Shown here piece after piece: positions 1 to 11,115 of a DNA stretch of 64,000 nt; the stretch's first letter is position 1; each line of letters begins with the position of its first letter. Origin of the DNA: Asterella californica (lineage: Eukaryota > Streptophyta > Marchantiopsida > Marchantiales > Aytoniaceae). The notes below the pieces were generated by a model. It saw only the letters and a program-made list of their open reading frames with translations. It was not told where the DNA came from and searched no databases. The DNA lies in assembly GCA_036924285.1 (NCBI GenBank), contig JAYKYS010000008.1:20507001-20571000 (forward strand), given 5' to 3'. A program made the position numbers and the translations under genes.

Positions 1-2340
1 GCAACACAAATCCACTCTTGATACGAATTGTGTTCAGTCGACTTCCGAAGACAGTCTTCCGAAGACAGTCAAGTTTAAGAAGCGTCTTCCGAAGATGTTC
101 CCATCTTCCGAATCGTCTTCTGTTCCAGGGTTTCGGGGTTAGAGGGTAGGGAAATTGATAGTTGGGATCTCCAATTTGAGGGCTAGGAGTAGGGAAGCTC
201 GAATTGAGCTCGGGAAGAAGCAAAGAGATGTCTGACAGAAATTGGGCAGCGCTTCCGCGCCCAATGTCTCAATAGAAAGAATGGGGGGGTGGGGGTAATC
301 GATCAGGCTGCCTGCACACAACCAAGGAAGCGCGGGGAATACCAGACAAAGGCGAGAAGAAGTGGGAAGGGGAAAGAACGTGGGGAAGAACCTCTACAGT
401 CTTCTTTTGCTCCCCGAGTTGCCTTCGACCTCCGCGCGCTTTTGGTTCTTGTCCTAGCTTCTAATGCGACTCCTCCCAATTGCGCCTGCTGTCAATTTCT
501 GGCCACGCCTCGATTCTACTTTCGATTCTACTCGCTACTCTCCAATGTCAACTTATCGGGAGCTCACAGAAACACTTTCGCTTTCTGCCTTCTGTGCTTC
601 AGCAATTCGGTCTCGTCCTTCGCCTAGCTGCCAACTGGTTCTCTCCTACCTCGATGTCCTCACTCGATTCCTCTCTCAAAGCTTACTTGCGAAGCTCACT
701 CTCTCCAATCGATCTTCTCAAGCGCGCTGTGCTGCGGGAAGTTGGAATGCGCCTAATGTGCTTCCTTACGCATCTTCCCCGCAGATTAGGAGTTTTCGAC
801 CTTAGGTGTCTTCCCCGACCTACCTACCTATTCGATGCGACCCAGTAGGTACACCTACTATTTTATCTGAAAACTCGTGGTTAGGCCTTCGCGGTGTCGC
901 TCTACTTGGCGGCTACATGTTATATTTCTACTCCGACGCTTGAGTTTAGTAGTTCTAGAAGTTAGCTTATATTACTTCTAGTCGTTTATGTATATGTTTG
1001 ACACCTTTGCATACGGTGTTAACACTATTTTGAGTCTTAGTAGGTTGATTACCATGTTAATAGGGCTTAAGCTCATGGGTTGTATTTGCGTGCCGCCCAT
1101 GCACGCTTTCTAGCTGATTTAAGTTATTTTTCGGGGCTGCGTGTCGTTTTAAGTAATTTAAGTTTTACGCCGACACTCTAGGGGGCTTGACGTGGTAGCC
1201 TATGAGTAAAACTAAGTTGCCACGTGGTTTAGGGTACTAAAGGACAACCAAGTGGAGCAATGAACTCCCATTGGTCCATTTTTGTCTTTTGTTAAACTCT
1301 AAATTTAGAAATAGAGCTCTAGAGTGGAGTTCGAGCATTTGGTGGGGGGACTTCGAAATCTGAGAGCACAGGAGGGTAGAGCTCGTCATGCCTAGGACTT
1401 CCAGTGAAATTTTCGATCGATTTGAGTCAATAAAGACGAAGTTATGATCAATTGAAGTTCGAATTGTGTCAGAATTGAATCACTTTTGTTGAATTTAGGG
1501 TTTTCAGTGTCACTTGCAGCAGATTTGAGGAAATTGCTTCAAAACTTCGAGGTTGTGTTCTCTGCCAGCAGGGCTACAATTTCCCAAAAAGTTTCGCATC
1601 GGTTGAGTGACTGAGTAATTCAAGGCGGCCGCTGAAGCTGGAGGGGTCTGGAAAGCTCTTAATCTAGAGCAGCGACTTCAGAGGAGGAGATCTGGAGTTC
1701 TGTGTACATTCAGGAGTCCCAACTTCACAGGGAGGTTCAGCACCCTGTAGACTTCAAATACTGTGAGAATATTTGAATTTGATCGAGCCAATCTTCTGTT
1801 CTAGGTTGAAATAGCCAGCTGGGTACCAGAAATTGCCGCAATTTTCTTACTCAGAACTTTTCTGTCCATATCTCCGTGTCAGAATTTGATCTCAGGCTGA
1901 AACTTCGTTTGTGAGTCCAGTAGTACCTCATTTGCATGTAGGGGAAGTTTAGAAGTCTAAACCTTCATAGTTTTCTTCTCCGTGAGTGTCAAAGTTCGCC
2001 GCCGGATCCTATTACTGCCAGCTAGACTTGAATTTCGCTTTCTGAGCATATTACTAGATCTTACACGTCTGTGTGAGTGTTTATAGCCCTATTGTGACCT
2101 GAAAGCCAACCTCTTGAGTAAACAACCACAGCCAGAAACCCGGTGCTTTCCTAGGTAGACGGATCACACTCCGACAGCGGTCGCTGTCTTCCGCCGTCTT
2201 CTCATCTTCCGCCGTCTTCCCGTCTTCTGAAGACGCAACTGAGAAGACGGTCGTCTTCTGAAGAAGTCCACTTCTTATTAAAAAGCTCATAACATCATCT
2301 TCATGTTAAGGAAGACGTAACCTTAAGTAACAACGCTTCT
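1..2340. other. Non-coding region with GAAGAC-rich clusters
   Basis: No credible coding sequence is visible: the open frames at 289-848 overlap one another in three frames and show no family motif. Two clusters of CTTCCGAAGAC/GTCTTC-type words lie at 40-125 and 2180-2280. Between them the sequence has features of an LTR or promoter (CACGTGG at about 1210, AT-rich stretches), but no matching second copy is present, so it cannot be called an LTR. Confidence 0.4.
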
Positions 2341-2404
2341 TCAGTTATACAAACAAGTTATTATTCTAAAAAATTTCAAAAATTCGTGCATCCTGTAATT
2401 TGTG

Positions 2405-3223
2405 GGCACCACACCTTTGAGAGAGACCAATGAAATAGAAGTCGGTAGATTCCTATGGGAGAGGATCATCACAAGATTTGGATGTCCGTTAGAGTTGCTC
2501 TCGGATAGAGGAGGAGAGTTTGTAGGGAGCATGACTACTGCTATGCTACAACACTTTTCTATCAAGGCACGAGTAACGACCTCATACAAACCAAATGCTA
2601 ATGGTCTTGCGGAGAAGACCAATCTTACACTTTGTATGATGCTCGCCAAAGATGCTGGTGTTGAGACTGCGAAACATACTTGAGATAAGAGACTACATGC
2701 CATCTTATGGGAGTACCAAACGACAACAAAGACTTCTACTGGGTACTCTCCATTTCGACTGGTTTATGGAGTGGAGTCCAAGTTGCCGATCCAATTCGAA
2801 TTGGATACTTTTCAAACTATTCAACGAAAGTTGAAAAGGCCGAGGGGAGAAGACGTGGTCAGATCAAGATGAGAGCAACTCATGGAGTTGGAAGAGACCC
2901 GAGCGGTAGCAATGATCCGAATGGAACGAGCTCAGGCGTATCAAAAGAAGAGTTACGACAAACGGTTGGACAAGAGGGAGGTAAAACCTTTTCAAGTCGG
3001 AGATTGGGTTATGTTGTATGATGCTATCAGATTCAAGAGGGCTAGGAAGAAGTTTCTTCCGAGATATTTTGGTCCTTTTGTTGTAGATAAGGTGTGGAGC
3101 AACTTCACATATGACCTTCAAGAGCTGGGAGGAAGGAGATTCGATCGGGTAAATCATGACAAGTTGAAGTTGTTTCATCGACGGAAGTTCTCTCTTCACT
3201 CCGAGGACGGAGTGAAAATTTAG
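2405..3223 (+). pseudogene. Gypsy retrotransposon integrase, 5'-truncated and broken
   Basis: The reading gives the second half of a Gypsy (Ty3-type) integrase. The core has LLSDRGGEF with the second catalytic Asp, then a Y-x-P-x-x-NG-x-x-E stretch with the catalytic Glu. After frame breaks near 2680 and 2870 the C-terminal domain follows: a basic YDKR...VGDWVML segment and a PRYFGPFVV segment typical of the GPY/F module. The frame ends at 3223, just before a purine tract and a TGTAACGACC LTR start. No gag, protease, reverse transcriptase or RNase H lies upstream; homology starts abruptly near 2400, so most of the element is deleted. It cannot be active. Confidence 0.8.
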
Positions 3224-3236
3224 TCCGGGGGTAAAA

Positions 3237-4074
3237 TGTAACGACCTATGTTACACATAGGAAGTTTGTCTATTAGTAAGGTGTTTAGTTATAACTAAGT
3301 GTTGAGAATGTTTATTTGCTGCCAAAGTACTTTAAGGAGGTATCAAGTTAGTCATGACTAGCTAAAAGTTAGTTATGGTTAAACTTAGCTGTACTTTTGA
3401 CAGAATCCATATATTTGCTAAAGAGTGAGCACTACTATCTTGTCATCTTGTCTAAAAGGTAGAAAGGAGGTGGAAAGTATCCCTTATCTCCTTTTTGACT
3501 TGATATTAGTGGTTGGATTAAAGTTGTGGACTTTGTGGGCATTAAAAACAAGAAGAGATTTCACATGTTCCCTTTTTAGTGGGTCCTAGTGTAGAAGGGG
3601 GGTGGAAATTCGAGATTCCTTGAGAATATTCCAGAATCCTTCTAGAAGTTGTTGACTTTGAAAGGAATAAGCCCATGTGAAAAGGTAAGAAGCCCATGTG
3701 ATTAATGCTTTTACCTTAAGTAATATCTTAGTAAAACCCGATAAAAGTAGTTACGGCTGAGTTACCGGAGGGTACCAAAGTAAAAACCTAGAATGTATAA
3801 ATAGAGGAGTAGAGAAGAGCTCCTCATCCTTGTTTTCACATCGTCGTAATGACAACTTGAGTAATATAAAGAGTGTGGGATATTTTTAGCATGTGAGAAC
3901 TTGAGAGACGTCGTTAGAATGGAAAATTTTTAGTTGATGAGTTTATGGAGATTTTTAGTTGATAAGTTTGTGGGTGTATGAATGAGTGAACTTAGCATTT
4001 TTCCCTTCAAGATTCATGGTGTGCTTCCATCAAAGCCATCAGAGGTGACCCCTGAGTGAGAGACAGGCCCGACA
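3237..4074 (+). mobile_element. Probable 3' LTR of the truncated Gypsy element
   Basis: It starts with TGTAACGACC directly after the integrase stop and a short tract (CCGGGGGTAAAA) that could be the polypurine tract. A TATA box (GTATAAATAGAGG) near 3795 fits an LTR promoter. The right edge is a guess at a CCCGACA end near 4074, because the 5' LTR is missing and the two copies cannot be compared. Confidence 0.5.
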
Positions 4075-4598
4075 TTTGCAGATTCATCGATGACGATCGT
4101 GGTGGTTGAGATATCGGGGGGTAGTTGATAGATGAGATCGTGAAGGGTTTACAGTACAGCAGCGAGTCTCTCTCTCAGCCTCTCCTCTTCCGAAGTCGTT
4201 ACTTGATGCGATTCCTCCCTCCCAGCCTCTCCTCTTCCAAAATCGCTACGAAGTAAGCTTGTATTTCGCAGTTCGGCAAAACATCGAGGCCATCGAGTTG
4301 TACCCTCGTTCCACTACAAGTGTTGTCTTCGCTTCAAAGATGGGTCCGTTCGCTGACATGCACTTCGAGGTCTCGCTTTGGATCGAATTTGCTTTCTGGA
4401 ATTTACTTTGGATCGATTTGTTTTTCAGAATTTACTTTGGGTCGAATTTGCTTTTTTCTCGATGTCTGCTGCACAGTTCTGCGTTTTGCAGGAACCGTTC
4501 AGGCTTCGGACTGAAGCTCGGTTTTCATTTCCTGTAAATACCTTCGGGTTGTCATGGTTGTATCGCTTGCTGAACTGTCTTTCGTCGTCTGCGAATAG
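4075..4598. other. Intergenic, short local repeats
   Basis: It holds two copies of a CAGCCTCTCCTCTTCC word (about 4165 and 4215) and about three copies of a 30-bp unit containing AATTTACTTTGG near 4380-4460. No gene is seen. Confidence 0.4.
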
Positions 4599-5573
4599 AT
4601 GGACTCTGCCGGGGAGATGTCAGTTGAGACTACAGTGGAGCTGGAAATTGTGCTCCACCCACCTTCTTGTGTCATTTTTCCAGTCATAAGCAGTGGTGCG
4701 GACAAGGAGTATGAGCGTCGGATTATGAGACGAGGCATAATCAAAAACGTCAAGCGATACTGTTTCACAAGACTCGTCAAGAATTCTCCACATGGTTCGA
4801 AACGTACCTCGAGTGGCACTCTGAAGCAGAGCGAGTGAATGAGCAAGTTCCTTATGACAATGTGTTGGACTTGTTTATGATGATTGTAGCTAGCTTCTGC
4901 AATCCTGGTCATAACTGAAACGTGATGTCGTAAAGCAGCAGTTACTGTCGATGTTTGGAGTCCCATCTCTGCAGTTTGTTGATGAAGAACTTATCACGGC
5001 TCTACACTGCGAATTTCCGTGTCCATCCTCTTGCAATCCATGTGCAGACTAGCATCGTGCTTCGATGAGTGTATATAGCTTCGCTGAGTAACATGGCTGT
5101 ATATTGTTTCGCTATAACATCGCTTCAATTTACCTGTGAATTCTAGTTTCTGAAGCAAAAAGTGAATTGTCAAATTATTTGACAATTCACTTTTTTGTTC
5201 TTGTTCGCTCTGATGAGAGATTATTTTACTTGTTTGCAGATCCTGAAAAGCACACAAAAATTCAGAGACGAGGAGAATCGTGTACTCCATGCACAATGGC
5301 TGCCTAGATCTCTTGCCTGGGTGATGCGAGAACCGATAGACGTTCAAAGTGTTAGCCAACATGGAGATCGGGTAGAACGAGATGAACATGATCATGAGCC
5401 GGTCAAGGCACCAACCGAGGAACCAATTGGGAACCAAAAGAGGAGAGGGGATTTATCTCCACATGCTGATTTGAGTTTGGATGATGAAAATCACACACAT
5501 CTAGATGTTGTTTCATTCTATGATGTACTAGAAGACTTGGTTGCAAAAGAAGCAAATGTCACATCCCAAAGAG
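4599..5573 (+). other. Possible exons of an unknown gene or transposon
   Basis: An ATG-initiated frame (4599-4838) is followed, in another frame, by a short segment around RQEFSTWFETYL (about 4765-4800) faintly reminiscent of plant CACTA-type proteins. A better-defined unit is 5240-5573: an open exon-like block preceded by a TTGTTTGCAG acceptor and followed by an AGAG/GTAAGA donor. It encodes an acidic, His-rich stretch that I do not recognise. No complete gene model can be built, and the frames do not join cleanly. It may be a relic of a DNA transposon or a small host gene; both are weak ideas. Confidence 0.2.
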
Positions 5574-5590
5574 GTAAGATTGCTAAGTGA

Positions 5591-8220
5591 TCTTTTTGAC
5601 TTACTGATGTTAGATTTCTTGTTAAGGATTTCTCTTACGATGTGTTATTGTTCGAATTGTAAGATATATGTTGGCTGATGAAGGGATCAGAGTCATATGC
5701 ATGGTTATAATAGTTCGTAAGTAGTAGATCAGATTACACTATGTGTCAACCTGTTTATTTCGAAGCAAAATAAGCTTCAAAATGATAAAAGATCCTTTCA
5801 ACGGCATGCCAAAAAATCACTAAGACAGAAAGTCTTTTATGATTGTCAAAAAGACATTAGAAAAATCGCGCATGAAACTACAAAAAAAAGCTAAGATATT
5901 AGATGATTGGATTGGAATAGAAAGAAATAAGATACAGATTGTGAACATTGACTGAGAAACTATTATTTAGTTTCTCAAATGATTATTAGACTTTATATTG
6001 ATGTAGTCAGATGGAATGAAATTTAAATCTAAGCCTTGTAAGATAGATAATATAAGGCTGAGGGCGAACAAAAGAGTATCACCTTCCACATGATCACTCT
6101 GGGATTCAGAGTGAACCCTAACCCTAGAAATCCAAGCTAACCCAACCCAACGAATCCATAGCAAACTTTAACTCAACAAATCTAGAGCAAACCCCGCTCC
6201 CGAAATCTAGAGCAAACCAACCACTAGAAATATTCAGAGCTGAACCTAGAATCTGGATAATTCATAGCCAAATTAACTATGAAGAAAGGTTCACTTTTTC
6301 AAAGTGACCAAATAAAGATTAGTCTATTCATTATGAACAGGAAAAGTGAACTTTTCAAAATTTTCTCTGGCATTGGAAAGCAAATTAGTCTGAAAGTAAA
6401 TTACATGATTTTTTATTCTTTTAAATTATTAGATCTAGATTCTAGTTATTCTATTATTTGCTCTTTTATCCGTCCACCTAGAACTTATTTAATTTTACCC
6501 AAGCATTTTATCACTATTCAATCTAGGGATGTAGAAGAAATATACTGGTATAAATGTAGGTATTATGAATATGGTTATAGAGATTTTTGAAATACCGTTG
6601 AATCCTCTAGTGACACACCTCGTCTCATATGAGATGAATATTACACACGTGTAACCTTTTACCCATATTAATCGAGACAAAGCTATCTATATGTTATCAT
6701 GGTTTAAATGTTCGTTTTCTAGAGAAACATATGAGAGTTTCGGATCGTAGATTAATCAGCAAGGGACACGTCCACTTGTTCTGCTCTTTTTTATTGATCC
6801 ACATGGTAAATTTTTCTTTTTTTCTTGTTACCTTAGCATTTTAACACTATTCAATCTTGGGATGTAAAAATGCGTATACTGGTATAGATATTGACATTAT
6901 GAGTTCTATTACAAGGATTTTTCGAATCATCTAGTGACACGTCCTCTCATCTGCAGTCTAATATTGCACATGTGTATTTATCCATATTAACCTCGAGAAA
7001 GTTACATGAATGCTATTTCAATTTACATATTCATTTGCTAAGGAAAATATGTGAGTTTTTGATCATAAAGACTAATCATCGAGGTCCACGTCCGCTTGTT
7101 TTGCACATTCTTATTAGTTTTTTGAGCCCTCTAAATATTATTTTGGAATTTCGGATCTAAAGCAGTATGTAAATCACGTCAGAGATCCGTGTGCTCACTT
7201 TGAGAGGTCAGCATTGGCATGAATCATGTCATGTACTCCTCCTATCACTATATAATATGAGAATGCATCTCCAAAAGCATTCGAGTTTGAGTTCACTCTA
7301 GAGCCTCGTCTTACAGTAGTCGTCTTTAATAATCAAGAATCATACATTGCTATGTTGACTACGAAAACTGACAATCAAAGATGACGCAGTCACAATGGAG
7401 ATCGCTATAATCTTTTCTACACTTGATATACCTCTCAAAACAATACTAACGTCACATGGTATGTATTTGTTCTAGTTGTCACTAACAAAATCCGAGACCT
7501 ATACTAGATATTATTGTCAGATACAACTCCACAGAAAAACAACAAAGTTTAACACATTGTAGGTTAAGATCTAAAGTTCAACCTTCTCTTAAACTTGCCA
7601 CGTATGCATAATCCTAAGATTTCTACTTACATGTCAAATTTCAAAAAGTGCTGAGGGCTAGATCTCCTACCACAATTAATATAGTATCACATAAATTTAC
7701 ACGTACTTATAATCTCAGATTCAAAGCTACATCGCCTACTTCAACTCAAACTTCTTGTGCCAGTAACCACAAGGTAAACTCAATGCTCATGAAAATTCAG
7801 CAGATTTGATTGTGCGGAGCACCCTCCATAAATCGTCAAACTTGCTGCTCCAGATTGAAAGTTGTACCCCTCCGTCTTCAATTTGTCGTAATGTGCGATC
7901 CGCAAAACATCTAGTAATGAAATTTGGAGTCACAGCTTCAACAACTGATAGGCTACGAGCACTGAAATTTTATTTCAATCAGACGGTGCACTCACTGAAT
8001 CTCACCAATTTCGTATAGAAAGTTATGTAGTTCTCTCACTCCACGAACTTCAGATGGTCATAACTCATGCCATGAACCTCCAATTTCAGCAAAATTTGAG
8101 CGCAGGTTGCTCCTCCCGTCAAGAGCTCTCCACCCATGTCCTCAAATCTCTCAAATTCTCTATAAAATTGCATGTTCCTTCCAGAGCGCTTCTCTTAGAT
8201 TGATAACAACTTATCCTCAC
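5591..8220. other. AT-rich non-coding stretch
   Basis: There is no credible gene. It contains a short run of AATCTAGAGCAAACC-type repeats (about 6120-6240) and a diverged tandem duplication listed separately. The right part (about 7300-8220) may be LTR sequence of the minus-strand Gypsy remnant that follows, but no boundary can be shown. Confidence 0.4.
6503..7120 (+). repeat. Diverged tandem duplication, unit about 333 bp
   Basis: Two blocks, about 6503-6800 and 6836-7120, share the same order of words: CACTATTCAATCT, GGGATGTA, TATACTGGTATA, CTAGTGACAC, CCATATTAA, TAATCA then a CACGTCC-CTTGTT segment. Copies differ by many substitutions and small indels, so the duplication is old. No protein is encoded. 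Confidence 0.6.
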
Positions 8221-8224
8221 TTTT

Positions 8225-8800
8225 TGATAGACAAACAATGGATAACTTCAGTAGTACCGTCCAGCTCTCGCAAACCATATGTGTCATTGTCATGTATGAT
8301 AACAACAACATAAAGACCGAACCAACGTCGTGCAAACTTCTTGATAGTGTTGTGTTGGTATCCAAACTGTTGTCATATACTATGACCTAGTCACCTTCTC
8401 AGATCGGCTTCTTTTGTAGTCGATGTGTCTTGTCGAATAACTCATTTTTCTTCCACCTCGCCTCCTTGAGTTTGACAAATGCTTCTTCTATGTAGTCCTC
8501 ACGCCGCTCAAGTTGCTGAATCCGTAGTATCAATAGTCCCTCCCTATCAAAACCATCCTCCCAAGAAGACATACCCAAGTATGAACATCTCTTTATGCTG
8601 ACATGATAGATTTTTGCTCGATCATTAATTCTATAGGCATGTAACTTATGACAGTACTATGCGTAGTTTTATTAGCCCACAATGTGAAAAGAAGAAGTCT
8701 AGATCAGTCACCATGGCATTCCTTGCATGCTTTCACCAATGCTTGGATCATTGGTGGATACTCTCCTTCACTTTTCCCGTTTGCTTCTGGATTCATTAAA
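8225..8800 (-). pseudogene. Gypsy integrase C-terminal remnant
   Basis: On the minus strand the broken frames match the downstream part of a Gypsy integrase. Near 8700 one can read words around MIQALVKACKECHGDW and LWANKT. Near 8480 a basic stretch EAFVKLKEARWKKNELFDK precedes a degraded GPY/F-like module ending near 8230. Several stops and frameshifts interrupt it. The opposite-strand gag just to the right is from a different element or a rearranged one. Confidence 0.6.
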
Positions 8801-8829
8801 ATGGTCAACTTCAATCATATCTAATATAG

Positions 8830-10860
8830 ATGCAGAACTCACCGTTTTTCACATCTTTCATGACGTGGAAGGATTTGTTCCAACACTTGGAGGGATCGTC
8901 GATGGACGATTATCACGAGTTAAGACGAAACTACAATGTAGAAACTGAGTTGTGGAGACAACATTGGTCTCTCAACTATGTTTCTATCACTACTAGCGCA
9001 GTTTCAAGAAGTGTAGCACATGCGAGTTCGGATGCCAGTAGCAGTGGTATATCGACGGATGGTGGAGTACCTACTACCAGCGGTGCGTTCAATAATAATG
9101 GAGCAAATGGTAGTATGAGCGGGATACCACCAAGGTTTAACCATCTGGTTCAGTTCTTCTAGTGTTTGAGGAAGAACTATCATGATGCGTTGATCGACAA
9201 GTTGAGGAGTCTACATGAGTTTCAGCGGAAGACTGGAGAGAGCCTACATGAGGCGTCTACTCGCATGAGACTAATGATCAGCGTTATCCAAGGGGTGATG
9301 GAAGCACAAGCAATCCAGTTCTGGTATGAGATACTGGACTGAGAGTTATGAATGAGAGTTAGAGATGTGACTCTTCTTAGAGACACCGCTTCTACGTTGA
9401 CGGTTGTCATTGGTCTGGTTGAGTAGATGGAGCTCAACATGGTGGAGAAGAGAGTGATGACTGCTAGGTTCAGCAGGGAGGCACCACATGGAGCGACCAC
9501 CTCTTTTCGAGGATCACCAGCTATGCAACAGCGTGATTATGGTGGTGATAGAGATCATGCTGACCACTCACGATCTCAAAGAGGTGTTGGAGGACTCCCT
9601 AAAAGTCCATGCCGTCCTTCTCTAGTCAGTAGCAAGTGGGTCCTTGCTGGACATGTGATGGTCCTCATCAGCAGAAAGACTGCCTAGAGAGAAAAGGTGA
9701 GTATGAGACGTCTTTGACGTCTCAAGCGGGGCCTAGGCAATGAGATTGCGTACGACTAGGTCATAGTAATGACCGTTGTTTTGATCTCCAACTCGAGTTA
9801 CGACAACAGAATGTTGATCGTGGACGAGGGGCTAGTAGACAAGCCAAACTTCCTCAATCATTCACGTTATTGGATGCGTTGAGATCACATCTATGGTTCT
9901 TAAACGATCTACTGATGATGCAGTGGAGTTGGAGACATCAAGATCAAGGATTGAGAGTGATGTGAGTCAACCTTCGAAGTCTGTGGATATGATGTCAAAC
10001 CCGATGTTGGAGATGGCTATCTCAGTTCTACAAGCCTCACTATTTTCAGCCACGAATATGAAGACAGTGGGAGCCAGCTTGACTCTAGTGTTGCAGTTGG
10101 CGGCCACGCTCAATGAGAGTGAGGATGTACTTACTTCTAGTGCTGAGGTGGTTCAGCGAGAGACGATAGATGTGTCCATGAAGTCGAGAATCAAGATGGT
10201 TATCCGTGGTACTTGGCAAGCGGCAGCTGGCAGGTTAGATGAGTTATCAGCTAGGCCGACAATCGACCGTGCTGGTTTGGAACCATGTGTTAGACAACAG
10301 AAGTTATATCTTCTATTTGGTGGCACCTTCAAAGAAGATGTATCGACTGCAGAAAGTTTTGTTATACTCTAGAGCCCAACCGTTGATGTTGAGGAAGATG
10401 GCATGTATTGGTTTGGGTTTGAGGAAGTCTGAGTTGGAGAGATGTCCATTCCAGCTGCATACATCTCTAAGACGGTCAAGAGGTACAACTCTACACATGA
10501 GTTGCAAGATGCTGACGATGAGAGTTTGATCAGATCATCCCACATATGACTCTATGGTGAAGGCCAAGGCCATCGTTACGGTCATGAAGTCTTATGACGT
10601 ATTGGTTGGAGGTGCTGTGTTATACCCTATGGAGTTCGTGATCGACCATTGGACAGAGACAACATCTTATAGACCAAGTTGGCAGTCCGGTGAAGAACGA
10701 GTGAGTCGCTTATCAGTGCAGTTTAGTGCTAGAGTTGAGACAACGGAGTCTACACCAGGGACGATGACATCCGTTGCAGGGTTCAGTTCGATCATTACTT
10801 GGTCGAGTGAGTTGTTAGAGAGAAAATCATGCGGAGGACACTCCGGTCTTGGAGGAGATG
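8830..10860 (+). pseudogene. Gypsy gag and protease region, broken
   Basis: The plus strand carries a decayed Gypsy gag: a capsid-like stretch (about 9140-9420, LIDKLRSLHEFQRKTGESL and following) and two zinc knuckles. The first at 9645-9683 reads CWTCDGPHQQKDC (C-x2-C-x3-H-x4-C); the second at about 9744-9780 contains GHSNDRC. Downstream, around 10570-10720, a frame with SYDVLVGGAVLYPMEFVIDHW resembles the protease-linker region of these elements. Stops and frameshifts occur throughout, and no reverse transcriptase follows before the next LTR at 11116. It is a relic. Confidence 0.65.
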
Positions 10861-11115
10861 AGAGACATGTCTAGCATGACTATGGTAGTATCATCTGCCT
10901 TGGATGTTTCACTATGGAGTTCAAGTGAAGAGTTGCAGCAATATGCTGATCGGTTGATGCTTGGAGTGAAACCTTTGTACCACCTGTAGGGGAACAAAGG
11001 GTTGTTCTTGCTGCTGACCATGTGACCTTATCATTGTTGGATACGACTCTCATTGTATGACAGTATTCTGAGGAGGGTGTGCTCGAACGACTTGGATATC
11101 GATTAGTCCACACGT

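Noticed and set aside
289..848. Three overlapping plus-strand frames near the left edge
   Set aside because: Same bases read in different phases, Ser/Leu-rich, no family motif or start context.
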